The notes: generated by a model from the letters alone, not told the origin. Shown: positions 42,013 to 56,100, counted from the stretch's first letter. The stretch is DNA of 64,000 nucleotides from Sipunculus nudus (GCA_026874595.1 CM049319.1:16211601-16275600); one strand, 5' to 3'. Made by a program: numbers and translations.

Positions 42013-42072
42013 AACAATGATGATTCGTATGTCCCCAACATACTGCCAGACATCAATCAGTTATTGCCTGGG
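42013..42072 (+). CDS. Orphan exon candidate, unknown gene
   Basis: Acceptor gctaatttttcag and donor gtacgt bound exactly 20 codons, phase 0 to 0 (NNDDSYVPNILP ...). The composition is protein-like for AT-rich DNA. No partner exon was found nearby, so this is weak. Confidence 0.25.
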
Positions 42073-42550
42073 GTACGTTTGTAAATTGTAATTATGCCAC
42101 CATGCAGTTACCATGACAACTTTCCTGTCACAAGATTAGTATCCAGTGATGTGAAAGATTAAGGTTTTCAAGTTAATGCACAGTATTGATTGGATTCACA
42201 TAATACACGTTAATTAGTCCTCATACCTTTATAGCCTGATCTGTATCTATTTGAGGTGTATGGACGATTGACTACTTTGTATAACGATCGTGTATGTATA
42301 TACATGTACCCGTTAATGTCGGCATAGAGAAAATCGTTTATATGCCCTGATCATTCCCGTGACTCGGTATATAAAATAGTTCCATAACGAATATACATTG
42401 CAACATATATATGTGTGTATATATGTGTATGTACATACCGCAAATATAAAGTGCATTCGTTTTCGCGTGAGGTTCGGGTGAAATCTTACAAATACATATA
42501 TACATGTACATAGTTCAAGTAAAGTATTTACGTAGGACTGGTAGCAAACT

Positions 42551-44134
42551 CAGGGTTGGCATGCTTCCGGGAAGATAGGTATTTCTTCCCTTCCCAGGGG
42601 AGAAAAGGAAGTTTCCTGGAAGAAAAGGAAGTTTGGGAAAAAAGGAAGTTTGGGAAGAAACTACGACTTTTTACCCACAGTTTCCTATGAACTCTTATTA
42701 AACATAGAAGCATATATAAAAGAATATCCCAGAATAATGTATCAAAACTAGAATATGGCTAATCAACAAGGTGGTACAGGTTAAGTGAGGGATGGATTGA
42801 GTGGTAAGAGTAAATAGAGTGAGTAGACAGGGCAAAATATGAAAAAAAACTCCAAGAAATTGCAAGAAATTGTAGGTAGAAATTAGCAGAAGTTTTTTTA
42901 TTAATCATGAACTATGAAACCATGATCATCAGTAGGCAAAATTTTCCTGTAAAACAGTAAACAGTAGGAAGCCAGATGAAAACAGCTGAGTAGCACCATC
43001 ACTCTTTAAGTATGACATTAATAATCTAAGACATGTACAATATCAGGCCAGTATGCCATACCACTCCTAAATGAAGTCCATTTAAACTCTGAGAAAAGAG
43101 CATAAAATAGTAAACTTGATGAATACATTTTTTTGGCTTGTAATACCTACATTCATCTTGTATGCATGAATCAATTAAAATAATTAAATTCTGTATAAGA
43201 AGAAAAATAAAAAATAAAATAAATATAAACAATTTTACATTGATTTGATAATTAAAAAATGCCTTGTGCACATGTAGTTAGTAAATAGATACAGTTATGA
43301 ACTGGATCAGGGGTATGGGTTGCCATATCCTTCAACTGATAAGACAGGAAATTATTTCTTTGTTATAAATTGATGATTTGGATTTAGGCTGGACTGAATT
43401 CCATTCAGGACCTGTTTTGGACCAATCCAGCATTGGTTCAGAACAGATATTAATCAAGATTTGGTCCAGCTACTGATCAGGATTTGGTCCAGACTAAATC
43501 AGGATTAGAATCTGGGCCTTGCATATATATATTTATTATGAATATATGTTTCCAGACTGTAAATTAGGAGACTGCAAAGTAGTTATCGCTATAGTTCAAA
43601 GTTGCACTTACAGAATAAAAGACAAGCGGTTTCATTATGAGTGTATCCAAATCGTTCATGAGTTCGGACTTTGCAGTAATTCTACTTAACAGGTATTGAT
43701 TTAAAAACTTAGTTATCAGTCATTTTATGGTTTATGCATGCACCATGGTGTCACGGCGAGATAATTAATAAAATAAAGACCAGTTCAACTGTACTTGTAA
43801 GCCAAACTCCACTCCTGCAGGGTATTTACTCAAGTTAAGTTCATCTTAATTACTGCGCTAAAAATTAAACCATTCAGTTCCATCATCCTAATGACAAACC
43901 AGCCACATTCAGAGGGGTTTGTTTGCATGTCTTTTATAAAACAAAGGGTTTGAAAAACAATTTTCAATGATTTGCACTGATATTACAAGCCAACATGTCT
44001 TTTGAATAACGTGAATTACAGGTATTTTGTAACCCCATTTCTTCCCTAGGAAGAAATGGTGGGAAGAAAGTATTTCTCCCTTCAAGGAAGAAAGTATTTC
44101 TTCCCTTCCCTCTGGGAAGATTGTGCCAACCCTG
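42551..44134. mobile_element. Non-autonomous hAT element, perfect 8-bp duplication
   Basis: TIRs CAGGGTTGGCA(T/C) at both ends, flanked by AGCAAACT at 42,543-42,550 and 44,135-44,142. Subterminal DNA repeats GGAAG/CTTCC motifs (42,570-42,660 and 44,040-44,125). The 1.58-kb interior has no transposase. An 8-bp duplication and CAGGG ends are hAT hallmarks. Confidence 0.9.
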
Positions 44135-44639
44135 AGCAAACTCCTAATTCTTGGCACTGGTCATACGGGAAACTGCAATGCATAGACCATTCTGTTCCAT
44201 TGATATCCTTGTAATCATCAACAGTCTTGAAATTAGGCCTTGAGTGATGAAATAACCTGAATAACATAAATTTGGACCTAAGCAACCCAAAGTGTAAAAT
44301 CCCACCTCAACGGTAATAAGTCATTTCCTGTGTCTTGAAGAAATTAGCTATCGTCCATATTATATCCATGCAGGAGGAGACATGCTTATATGCAGTCAGA
44401 AATTCAATAAACACGCAGGTTGATTTATATTACCAATATGTTGAGTTATTAAACGGATTTTTTTTTTTTTTTTTGCAAATGGTAGGTGTTGTGTGAAAAG
44501 CACACAAACCTATGCTCGGTAATGTTTGTTTTACGTGTCGTTCGTCTATTTTGAAACACCGTTTCTGTCACATGCATAGCCAAGAATTAAAGCAACGAAA
44601 GCGGGTGTCGCATGTTTGAAATTTGGATCTGGATGCAGA

Positions 44640-44804
44640 ATGCGATACAACGCTCTCATTGCTCTGATTACATTTATTTGCTCTGTGCGCATCCTGGCGT
44701 TCGAACCCAGAAAACTTTCTACACAAAGCAGCGGTTACACGAGAGAAGATCTGGGACGACAGTGTATGGAAAACCGCTGTGTGAGGAGCATAGTTGTCCC
44801 CTGA
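44640..44804 (+). CDS. Possible small secreted-peptide exon
   Basis: A 54-codon frame: MRYNALIALITFICSVRILA is a good signal peptide, followed by a charged segment (FEPRKLST ... REDLGR), a two-cysteine loop CMENRC and a short tail to TGA. A donor-like gtgagg follows the second cysteine codon, so this may be the first coding exon of a longer gene. I recognise no family. It could also be chance; codon use alone does not decide. Confidence 0.35.
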   Translation: MRYNALIALITFICSVRILAFEPRKLSTQSSGYTREDLGRQCMENRCVRSIVVP

Positions 44805-44840
44805 TCTAACGGAACCTTTATCAAAGTTTACAATGAAATG

Positions 44841-47800
44841 GTAAAAAAAAAAAAAAAAAAAAAAATCGCCTATTCGCACTAATTTCTGAGAATCCCAGAA
44901 TCAGAGTATATTTCTAAATTAGTATAGGGGTAAATTATTTTGTGGGTTGACTTTCCTATGTTCCCTAGAGTGCTAAAGCATGGAATATATTTGCTTCTTC
45001 TTTTCATCTTTCTTCTGTCCGAGTTTGCGCTAGATCTCAAATATATATGGCTGATTTTCAAAAGTTGTCCTTTTGCCCAATATCAGCCATAGGTGCATGA
45101 CAGATTTGCTTGCACTTGATATTTCGTTTTGACCTTAACCTAATTTGCAAGGTCGTACATTTGCTGATTGCTGATTCCTCACTGACGCGGGGTGGGGGGG
45201 GGGGGGGTTAAAAGCTTATATATTTAATATAATTATAGTAAGTCGTCGATCTGTATCAGGCTACACTCGTTTTAAATTAGACAATCGTGCAAACTATTAA
45301 GTTTTTTTTTCTGGAATTTGTCTTGTTCAGATTTCGAATTAACGGTCATTTTTTTGTTTCCTCTTTTTTATTATTTCGGATAAAGGATTTTCGGATAAAC
45401 GGCCTTCAGATAAACGACGGTCTACTTTAGTTTTAATAGCGAAGGCGAGTGCGTTCGGTACTGCCATTTGTGTGTTAATGAGCTATATTGGTATACATGG
45501 AAATATAATACGTGGAAATTCCGAAATGACCTCAAATTCTTCCCAATTTTGTTCATAATTAGAAATACATTGTACATTACAACTATATTGCATTTAAGTT
45601 TCAATAAAAAAAAATTAAGAGTTTTATTTATTGAATAAATTTTTCAGGTAAATAACTAAATGGCTAATTTCCTCAAAGCCATAATCAAAATCAGGAAACT
45701 AGTTTTGGAGACATTACTATGTGACAGAAATGAAATAAAATTAAGACATTGTCAAAATAATGTGCTAATATAGTGAGCATGATATCGTCTGTCCTATATG
45801 TACGGAAAATGCTGCTTTTATGTATATATATTAAGAGCAGTGCTTAAAAATTCCTGGCTTCCTAATTTATGTTTTTTGTTCTGTGCGTTTATGTAAGCCA
45901 CCTTGAAACCGCAGTGTTACGGTTTGATCTGCATGTATATTTGTCAGACTTGTTACGGATTCGTGCACCCGAGCAAACACACATATAGAACCAAAATGAG
46001 ACATGTCAACAGGTATATTACAGTTATTGTCAAATAACTAGCAGACCCCAATATGCGGGCACTTGACGTTCGTCTTGTCATGTTAACTGGGTACTTACAC
46101 CAGCCAGCTTATTATATCCCATAACGCACCGTTGCACGTGAAGCGGACCCGTGCACACATAGGAATGACGACAGGCATGTGTAGTGTGTATCTGCCGGTT
46201 ACATGCATGTCTGCGTGGCAGGAGCGGGCTCTGGAAAAAGTGCTCATAAGAGTACTCGAGTCTGAGTATATCTAATCGAGAACTCGAATTTGAATTCAGG
46301 ACTAGTGCATATTTGTCTGTTTAAGGTAGCAGCACTGTGATAAAGTCATATATAAAAAAAAATAGTTCTAAAGTTGATTTAAACCCATATTATGAAGTAT
46401 ACATTATTTTACACCTGGTATAGTGTTTTTTGTCTGATGATATACATATATTTAAAATTTCCATTCATTTTCATATGATATTTTTAACATTTTATATTTT
46501 TTATTATTTAAATAATACGCTTTTTATAAGCAACCTGAAATATCCAGTCCCTTTTTAGCGGGCCAAATTTAAAATACATGACAATAACTCAAGTTTTTTG
46601 TTGGTTTTTTTTCGTTTAACCTCCATAATGTGTCTATAGCTACCTTAAAACTGAAATTTAGAGTTTTGATCCATATATAAGAAATTTAAAATTTCATTTT
46701 TAATCAAGAAAGACACACGATAGAGGAAAAACATCATCATCATCATCATCATCATCATGTATATTCTTTACAGATTTTGGACACGGTCACAAGTGTTTTG
46801 GACATGGTTCCCGATTTGAGTCCTGCATGGTCGAGCAAGGCCTATCGGGTACCCCACATTTCTGATAGCGGCTAGCCGGTTTTAAGCTTTAGTACTCGAT
46901 AAGCGTTACCTGACTTGGACCTTATTAAACCAACAAAGGAAAGTTTAAAAAGTGAAAAAAATTAAACAAATACATGTATGAATGTACATTTGTCTATACA
47001 TGTGCATGTGTGTTATTCATGACGTTTTAAGTATAAATTTATTTGGTTGTGCGCAAGTGAAATGAAAATGACACTGGGTGTGTAACCCTGTATAAGACGA
47101 TATTGATAATACATCTTATCTAATAAGCACACCTTATTTAAACTTGTTATTTCCAAGCTTAAATATTAATTAATTATTTGGTTATTAATTATTTACAATT
47201 AATTATTTAATTACAAATCAATTACTTATTATTATTAATAATTTATTATTATTCATTAATTTCTGATTATAGACTGATGAATTATAGTTAAAATGGCATG
47301 AGTGATGTCAGTATTGAGTCAAAAGTCTGGAGTTTTCCTCCTTATAGTATTTACATCTTAGCCTGGCAGATCGGTATGATATGGGAGCAGAAGTATCCCA
47401 GTTCCCAGGCCTCGTTACGCTATATATGGACCAAGGAACCAGGATAAAAAACGTGCTGGACCCATAACCATCCTGAGGCTTAACATACTGGACCATTGCC
47501 AAACTCAACACTGTGTACTCTTATCGTACACCCGTGCTGCTTGTTTTCACGCTATGTCACTATTCGAGGCCATTTTTGTGTTTTCCTTAGAGCAAATAAA
47601 TAACGAAAACACTGCTAGATCATTCAACTACAGCGAGTCAGTTCACGCTCATTGACGATATACACGAAATATAAGAAATTCATTTGGAAGTATGGGAAAT
47701 AGGGGGGGGGGGGGGAAGAGAGAGAGAGAGAGAAAGAGAGAGAGAATGCTGTCTGCATGTTGTATCGATCTTTTGATCCATTGACCGCCACTGTTTTTAT

Positions 47801-50121
47801 ACGGTACGTAATTCGGTATCTCTCATATTCCCGAATGCTTGGTTCATCCCTTGCACGAGTTAACTCCCTGGCCCTTATTCCTGCTACCATATTTCATAGA
47901 ATAAGTAGAAGTGGTTTTATCTGCACAACGAACGTTGCCCTATGGCTGGGGAGTGGGGGCGGGGGGGTATTGATCGGGTAGGGATTCAGATATATTCACG
48001 TGTTTTTGTCCTCAGGGTAAAAACGAGGGGGGGGGGGGGGCATTTAGTCGAATGGGTTGAGGGAAAGGGTGGCTTTGTCCAAGGAGAGTATGCTCAAGGG
48101 GGTATTGTCAAGTACTCCGGCTTGACCAAGATCAATTAAGATCAAGGCCGTCATCTTCGAGACTGATCGAGTCATACCACGGATTGATTGGCAGCTATCA
48201 GACATTCTGAATCCAGGACGAGGCTCTCCTGGCCAACACCGAGATCTTCCAGACCAATGCTCATGCAGGATTTCTGAGAGAGAGAATGAGAAAGAGAGAG
48301 CTGGGGAAAATAAATTTAATTTACTTTTAATAATTTACTTATAATTTTAAAGTATAACTGAAAAGAGCATATTTTGCATTTTGTTGTGCTCAAAATGGTG
48401 TAAAAAAGGTTTTAAGGTTTGGAAAATTGCATGGATATGGGGGGTGTTGCAATCTATAAACCCCGTATATAATGCCTCTGAATCTATCCCTGACTGGAAA
48501 CTTAATAACTTACAGATCCATGCATGCACACTTTAAGATATCCACATGTATACCTAATATATGAAGAAAGGCTTATGAAGAAGCAAAAATTTTATAAAAG
48601 ATTATGACATGCATGGATATATATACAGAAGAAAGGATCAAGACATCTATTACACATTTTGAAAGGAATTGGTATCTTGCAGGTGCCGCAAGGTAGAAAA
48701 CAAACTGGATATTATGGGGGGGGGGGGGACTTATAAGGGCTGCTCCTAATTTTATAAAACGAAGATTTTATACATAAAATATAAAACTGTCCAACAGCAT
48801 ATGGAGAAAAATAAAAATTGCGCAAGTGTGCAACTTTTTGTAACATGTTACTGCAGGCTTTTATAATCATGCAGTCCCCATATATGATATACCGGTATAT
48901 TGGCAGTTATACTATATTATCCTTTATCATTTATTTGGTCGTACTATATAGAAAGGTTAAACCAAAATAAATTAAAACAAAATAAATTTCTCTATTTGAA
49001 TTGCCGCTTCTGTGTTGTTTTGACTGAGCACGAATTAAGTCTGCGTTTCTATTTGTGCTCTTGCATGCGTCGATCCCTTTAAAGGGATAAATGTATCTAA
49101 GAAAAGTGGCTAAATTATGGGCCGCTTACATCTGATATTTGTTTTATACATGAAGCATATTTTTGTATTCTTCCTGGGAGTTTACAAGCTTTTTCCCTGA
49201 ATAGTAAATTTTCCAGTAAAAAAATCTCCCCCTCCATCCATATATTTTTTACTGCATGGTTCGGTGAACAATTTTTCTTGCTGTGCACGGCCTTGGCTCA
49301 TGTGAAAACATTTAAATACCTCTAGTTGTTGTTAAACATTGACACTGCAAGTTCCGAAATATCTGTGCATGTGAGCATAATAAAATCACCATTTTCAAGA
49401 TCATGATTTGAGAGAAAATTAGGTTAAAAAGTGCTCACACAGACCTTTTAATCTAATAAGAAAATGTATAATAATAATCTTTCCAAAAAAATTATATAAT
49501 ACTTTGAAAACAGTGGAAAATGGCATGAGGCGCTGCACTTAATATTTACACAATAAAATATTTAACAAAATGCAATGAAAATGCATTTGGGTCAGTTTGA
49601 AAAAAAATAATTGGATGGATTTTTCAATATTTTTTAATGGAGACCGTGTCTGTACGTAGATGACGTTTGTGACTCATAAAGGCCATGCACACTTTTTTAT
49701 TTTAACTTTTTGGTGGGTTTACGGAGGGTATAATATTGATATTTTGGAGGAGCTGAGGTCAGGAGGACGGAAGAGATTAATAAAATATAATTTAACTGTC
49801 AAACAATTCAGTTATATGATTAATTAACATGCACTAAAATTATAAATGCGAACGTTTGTCAGTGGATAATCTGGATATTATATAGGCCTATTATAGTAGA
49901 TTTGTATAGGTTCATCCTTTAAAACCTTGTGTATAATTTTTCCCGTAAAGTATTTTTAGGATGATCGTTTTCAATAACTCAGCTTGTAAATGGATTAAAA
50001 ATTTCTTAACAAACGTGCCTATTAATTTATATGACCCGGTATACTTGTATACGTTAAATAATATTTCAGAAACCCAGGCTGTATATAGGCCTATGTAAGA
50101 AGAATGCATAAACATGATTGA

Positions 50122-50169
<48 letters not shown>

Positions 50170-51104
50170 CTAACACCAGTATAATGGTTAAGCTCAATGG
50201 GTAAGACAAATAAACTGAATTATTATGTAATTTGTAAGCCATAATCTGCAAGATTTCCCGGAGTTATCCCATGTTGTCTCATGAGGGCACGATTCCATAT
50301 ACCTGTCGTGCGATATTCCATGCGGGTCAGGGGTCATTGGGTACAATAATTTTGCAACATAAAGCCCCACAGTGGTTTGAGGTCACAAGAATAATAAGTC
50401 GAGACACAGGGAGCTCTCGCCTGGGGCCAAGGAGGATTGCATCTTCAGTTTGTATTGTATCACTATTTTTGGCACATCACTCGGAGAAGGGGATTCCCCA
50501 CATGCAAATTTCTCGAGCCTTGCTGTGGCTCGGAGTTAGAGCCAACATTGGCAAAAACCCAGGCTCAGAATTGTAAACCCGTGCAGCTACACTGAAAGAG
50601 CCCAGAGGTGACTCCGTGGATGGTAATTTAACAGGCCAATTTGATAAGGAGTGCAATGAAAATTAATCCTTATTTTTATATAGGCCTACATACCACACGC
50701 ATTATTAATACAGTATAAAAACAATTAGCATGCATTGGTGAAAATACAATTAAAAAATACATAAGAAATGTTATGACAATTTTTGTCCAAATAATGTTTA
50801 ACAGGAGTTCGAACACAACTGCTCACAACAATTGACTATAATTACTCCATTTCGTCTTGATGCATCAATTTATCGGTATTCTGTCATTTATTAACTAAGT
50901 TCTATTTATTTTACTATTATCCACTCATTATTATCACAAAACTCCAGCAGGGACGAGTGACCGGTTATTAAAAGCCAATCACTTGCTAAGCGGGAAACCT
51001 CCCACACAATACTGGGACAATTCTGGTACAATCACATGTTTAACCGGCGTCTTTGTTTATCGCGTGCCCTTTGAAGCCTCGTTCTGAATATATGTTTTCT
51101 TTAG
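44841..51104. other. Intergenic, AT-rich with simple repeats
   Basis: Holds poly(A) at 44,841-44,865, a (CAT)n run at 46,732-46,758, an ATTA-rich tract at 47,166-47,262, G and GA runs at 47,702-47,745, a G run at 48,716-48,728 and (TA)n at 50,127-50,166. No exon recognised. An open frame at 50,271-50,576 has no supporting features. Confidence 0.5.
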
Positions 51105-51174
51105 GGGCGCCAGGGAAAATGTGGCGATAATTTTCAATCGGGGTAAGAACTGCCGCTGATCAACACATTATAAG
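51105..51174 (+). other. Possible 5' untranslated exon of the 52-kb gene
   Basis: An acceptor-like ttctttag precedes 51,105 and a donor gtaagg follows 51,174 (another, gtaaga, follows 51,141). It lies 1 kb before the ATG exon at 52,170 on the same strand. No other support. Confidence 0.2.
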
Positions 51175-52169
51175 GTAAGGGTGTTTGATGTCACAGATTT
51201 TAGAGCATGTAGGGGTTGTAAGGGAACCAGATATTTGACATGATGGGGCACATCTTTCGTTCGTCTTGGATCAGGGTCTGTGCAGTGTCCCGCATTATCG
51301 CTCATGCGTATTATTTTTGCCCTTTGTTTCATTTCTTAACTAAGTTCATTCATCAGTCTCTGCGGTCTTTTTGTGGAACAGAATTGCCGGAGAACCTGAC
51401 CTCTTTTTTTAACAAGCACTTACGTATATAGAGACAACAATTTGAACTGGTTAAAGGGTCTGAATCTAGATCTAGAGAAAGATGCGCACTGCAAGTTCGT
51501 CGTGTTGAGGTGAGACTGGGTTTGATTGCTGAAGATCTCTGCTGGCATGGTCTGGCCGAAGGCGGGAGACCCGCGTCCAGCGTCGACGAAAAAATGAAAA
51601 CACAACTTGTGCTTGATACACAAGTTTGATAAGACATCTTAGAACGTTAGGAAATACCACATTGATACTTTTGTAACATGTTGTCAATGGTTAAGTTTCG
51701 GATTCTTGTCAAGGTTGTATCAAATGAGACTTGAGACAAAACTCTAAAATGTCAGCTTCCGTTCACAAGGAAATTATACTCAAACCCACAGCCATATTTT
51801 TAATTTAAATTTATTAATTGTCATTTTCTAACTAGTATTCTGTGTTATTCTAAAAAAATATATTTTAAGTAGTTTGAAATATTCTTTCTGTTATATACTC
51901 ATAATGTTTAGATCTGATAAACATTGATCAGCCACATAATACTCAGTATCAGCAATTCTCTGGTTTATTTAAATATGATTGATGTTTGTTCGGTGAATTC
52001 TTTTTTTTCATAGTAAATGTCATTTTCCGACCACCAGTTAAATAAAATTAGCATTCACAAGTATTAAAACACTTGTGACATTACTTATGTAAAAGGTGTA
52101 AGAGAGATCACTTACTCCTCAAGAAGAAATAACTGACCGGCTCAGTCGGTTTTCTTCCACATTTATAAA

Positions 52170-52318
52170 ATGATTTTGAAAGAAACAGTTAAGTTGACTA
52201 GTGACAGTTTGAATGTCGTGTCACACGGATCAGGACTTTTTGAGGAGCTTGGGATTAGTATCAACATGGCTACTGATGGGAATGAACCTGGTTCTGCAAC
52301 TGAGACCCAAAGTGTTTT
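52170..52318 (+). CDS. First coding exon of an unrecognised gene
   Basis: Open from ATG at 52,170 to donor gtaagt at 52,319 (phase 2), with an in-frame ATG at 52,266 in good context (AACATGG). From the second ATG it reads MATDGNEPGSATETQSV. The hydrophilic, acidic start suggests a cytosolic or nuclear protein. The next exon at 52,773 continues in phase. No family recognised. Confidence 0.6.
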
Positions 52319-52772
52319 GTAAGTTGAGAGTTTTTTGCTGGTATTAAGGATGTGTCACACTTATACACAAATTTCTGTATCTTGTGTGACATGTAGTTCT
52401 CAGTGTGAAAGTTATATTACCTTACAGACTATCAAAATAAGTAGGTCTTTCAGAATTAATTTCCAGGTAAAGTGTAAGTACTTGTAAATTTTACTTAAGT
52501 AAACACCTTTACTGTAATCTTTATTTTTGAATGAAACTGAAGGTTTCCAATTAAAAAAAAAAGGTGATGCTTTCTCAAGTTTAAGTCAGATTCTACTTTA
52601 GTTTATTGGTGCAGGTTTGAATTTTGTCATTGTAAGGGTATTTTAATAATATAAAAAAAATTATCAAGTTATATGGATAAATAGCTTGAACAATATTTAG
52701 AAGTTTGTCACTTTCTAGAATTTTCAGATATGAGAGACTACAAATTGTCTGTAAAGTTGAAGATTTTTACAG

Positions 52773-52805
52773 GTCACTGTTGGATCAGTCAGACATCAAT
52801 ACTGT
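52773..52805 (+). CDS. Second coding exon of the same gene
   Basis: A 33-nt exon between acceptor tttttacag and donor gtaagt, phase 2 to 2. Joined to the first exon it adds LSLLDQSDINT, which continues a plausible leucine-rich helix. No third exon could be found before 64,000, so the following intron may exceed 11 kb. Confidence 0.5.
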
Positions 52806-52859
52806 GTAAGTATTGTGACTTAATTAGTCGTGAAGTGATACTCCCTGTGTCATAAAAGT

Positions 52860-53180
52860 GGGGCCTAGACAGCTGAGCAGTAAAATGCTCAGCCTGCACT
52901 GCTGGCGACATGGGTTTCTTTTACAGGTGCTGCCATGAGAGTGGGTTGTAGTGGCCAGTCCAAGGTCGGTGGTTCTCTCCGGGTTCTCCGGCTTCCTCCA
53001 CCTCTCTCACTCCGATCTTCAACTCTATCAGGATCTGATATTTTCGTCTGAAATATCTAACTATATACCGACTCAATCTGTCAAACTTTGTTTTTTGAGG
53101 GAGCAAAAGCAGGCTGGGTTTTCTGGAGACCTGTGACTGGCTCGAGCCCCGACTTCACTTTCAGTCAGTCAGTGTGCCAT
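52860..53180 (+). repeat. SINE-like repeat
   Basis: A head with AGCTGAGCAGTAAAATGCTCAGC and a conserved core CTCTCCGGGTTCTCCGGCTT-CCTCCACC, of a kind I recall from SINEs in many animals. Ends near TTTCAGTCAGTCAGTGTG. Assignment from memory of the core only. Confidence 0.45.
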
Positions 53181-56100
53181 AGTAATAAGAACTTACAAGC
53201 TATCTGGCTTGTGTTCTTGTCCAGGCTTCTTGACACAGATGCTGTTCTGTTTTAAAATGAATCAAGACAGTTATCGCAGAATTTCCAGCACTTGTCAACT
53301 TTAGATTACTATGTATGGTATAATCAGTTTGGTGTCGGGGTGACACAATAGAATTTTATTAGAAGAGATATATGATAGAAATACACTGTAATTTGAGGAT
53401 TTGGGCATAATAGAAAATGCTATTCTGCTCAGAACTTTATCCGATATATGTCCTATTGTCATGTAAACTCTCACCAGAGATAAATTCTCGTCTGAACACT
53501 GACCTAGGAGTACAAACTGAAACCCCAGTGTTACAAGTCAAATCAAAATTATTGGATATACTGCTAGTCCACACAAAATTGGTTTCATATAAGGCATATT
53601 TGTAGTACTAATTTGAAAATGCAAGTTAATTGAAACTTGTGTCTGAATTTTTATTAAAACAACATTTCACATATTTAGTCCCAACTTTTTCAACAAATGT
53701 GTCATTTGTTTGTCTCAGATATCTTGTGTATCATCAGTATTCCCCTATCTGATGATAGCTGATGGATCAACTGTTTTCAAATCATTTAATCTTAAAGATA
53801 CAGAAACATTAATGCCTTCTATCCCGTCTGTTATACAACAAGTGACGTGGCACTCATTACATTCTTCATCTGAGAAAAATCAAACCTTCTCATGTTTCTG
53901 TGCAGGTTTTTCTTGTGAATAACCAATAAGTAAAACATTCACATCACACTAAAAATTTTGGGGGAAACGCGCATATTGTTGTCTGAGCCCGAATATTGTT
54001 AAAACTCCTTAAAACACTCCATATGCTGCATGAGTAATCATATGAAAAAAAGTTATTTATGGTACCTGAGGGCATGAGGTTATTTGACTAAATTTTGAGA
54101 TGACTAAATGTAGAAGCTGAGTATTTACAGGCATAATACTTATTTACAGAAATACAAACTGAAGAGAAAAATATGCAAGACTTTGGACTGTTGGTCGCTC
54201 AAACTTTTGAATCTTGAATATCGTTGTCTTCTTGGATTGAAATGAGATTATCAGAACAGACAGAAATACTACCATAATTTGATGACTTGAGCATTTTTAT
54301 CCCCCACCTTAGAGGAGGAAAGGATATAGTGATCAGCTGTGTCTGCCTGTCTGTCTGTCCGTAAACAATTATATGCGACGCGATATCTCAAACAGTTTAA
54401 CCCTGATCTACTACAAATTGTAGTAGCTGATGCATCTTATGGGTCTCCAGAGCTGATTAGGTTTTGGTCACACTTGAATGATTTTTGTATTTTTATTAAT
54501 TTTTTTTAATGCAAAATGTAACATTTCATATGCAGCTTGATATCTCGAAAAGTTTTACTGGGATCTACATCTAATTATAAGTAGTAGCTGCATCCTAGTA
54601 GTCACTTTTGGATATAGTCCTCTGGACATTTTCCAGTTAAAGAAGTATTATTTCACATGGAATCTTTGGTACTACACATCCCCATGCCATCACACTGTAT
54701 ATGTAGATAGATTCTGTCTTGATGCTGTGACCTCAAATATACTTTTGTATCACATCCCTGTGCCCTTATCAAACCCTGACTGGTTTATGTTTCCCATTTT
54801 CTTAAAACTGCTTATGAAGTCTGCCATTTGGTCTTCACACTGAAACCGGGATGTCACTTGTCAAAATTAAGGATATACTACTCCCAGTCTATATTAATTG
54901 ATAAGCTGTTGACTTCAGTCTGTAAACAGGTCTAAGGTAGGTCCACTTTTATATACCTTGATACATCTTCACCTGACCTAACATACTCAAGTACCTGTCA
55001 ATAAGCTGTTTCCTGTTACAATGTAACACAGACACTCCCAGCACTGACTGGCTTATTATGTACATCCCTAATATCAGGCCACCACAAGATACCAGCATTA
55101 TGACATAAGCCATTGCTACCACTTCTAAGATCATTATATCTTTTTTCCCTACCTAGAATTTCAGATATTAATGCTTGTTATAAATTTTTTTCTCACACGT
55201 CTTAGAAATGAAGACTTTAGACTTCACATCCCAGGATTTTAGAACTTTGTGAGACATTGATATAATTTGTCTAGTAAACTTATTTGTTATTGTTATAATT
55301 TAACTTTGTTATTTAAAAAGCCTGATTTTCTCATGAGTTTTAAAATTACCTTCAACAACACTGCTGACAAGTATATAAAGACTGTGGTGAAGTTACTGTG
55401 TCAGTCACTAGTGTTCCTGTGATTTGACCAAAATTGCAGTTATCTATAAAAGTCATTTTTTTTCCAATTAATATTTTATATTTATTATCAGTTTCTTAGT
55501 ATCTAAATTATGGCCAAGTAATAAGTAAAAATTTAGTTAACTTGTTTTGAATAACTGTTAACAGTGACTAGAGGTAAGACTGCATGCTTCGCTGCCTTCA
55601 CAAGATCCAAATGCATGATGGCTTTATTCACATTATACATAACTTGGTCAAAGTTTCCAATTTTAGAGCTTTACTGTGCCTTTACCATAAGTTCTATATT
55701 AGTACATATGGAATATGTAATATTAATCTTAAGTCAGTAAAACTGGGTGGTTTAAAAAAAAATCTTGAAAAAACATCTTGCTGATTATCACTTGCTCACT
55801 CCTACAGATGACCCACAAGAAGGAAGCATCCCATCTGCTCATATTTTCCATCCTGTTCATGTCCAATGCTTCCTTTTACAGAAACAGCACACAAACATAG
55901 AGACAGTTATTTAACGGAACAACCCTTTTCAGCTTTTGGTCTTGTCAGTGGTCGAGGTACACACTTTCTGAGGGCAGATCCACAGTTTGAATATCATATT
56001 ATAGTTTTACCATTCATGGATGTACATACTCTGTGAGCAGGTCCACAGTTTGAAATTCAGGTCATAATCTTTTCACTGGTCTAGTATACAGTTCCTGAGA

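Noticed and set aside
50271-50576. 101-codon + strand frame
   Set aside because: No signal, motif, homology or splice context.
53710-53922. 71-codon frame after an acceptor-like tgtctcag
   Set aside because: Out of phase with the upstream exons at 52.2-52.8 kb, and no donor is needed because it ends in a stop; no recognisable motif.
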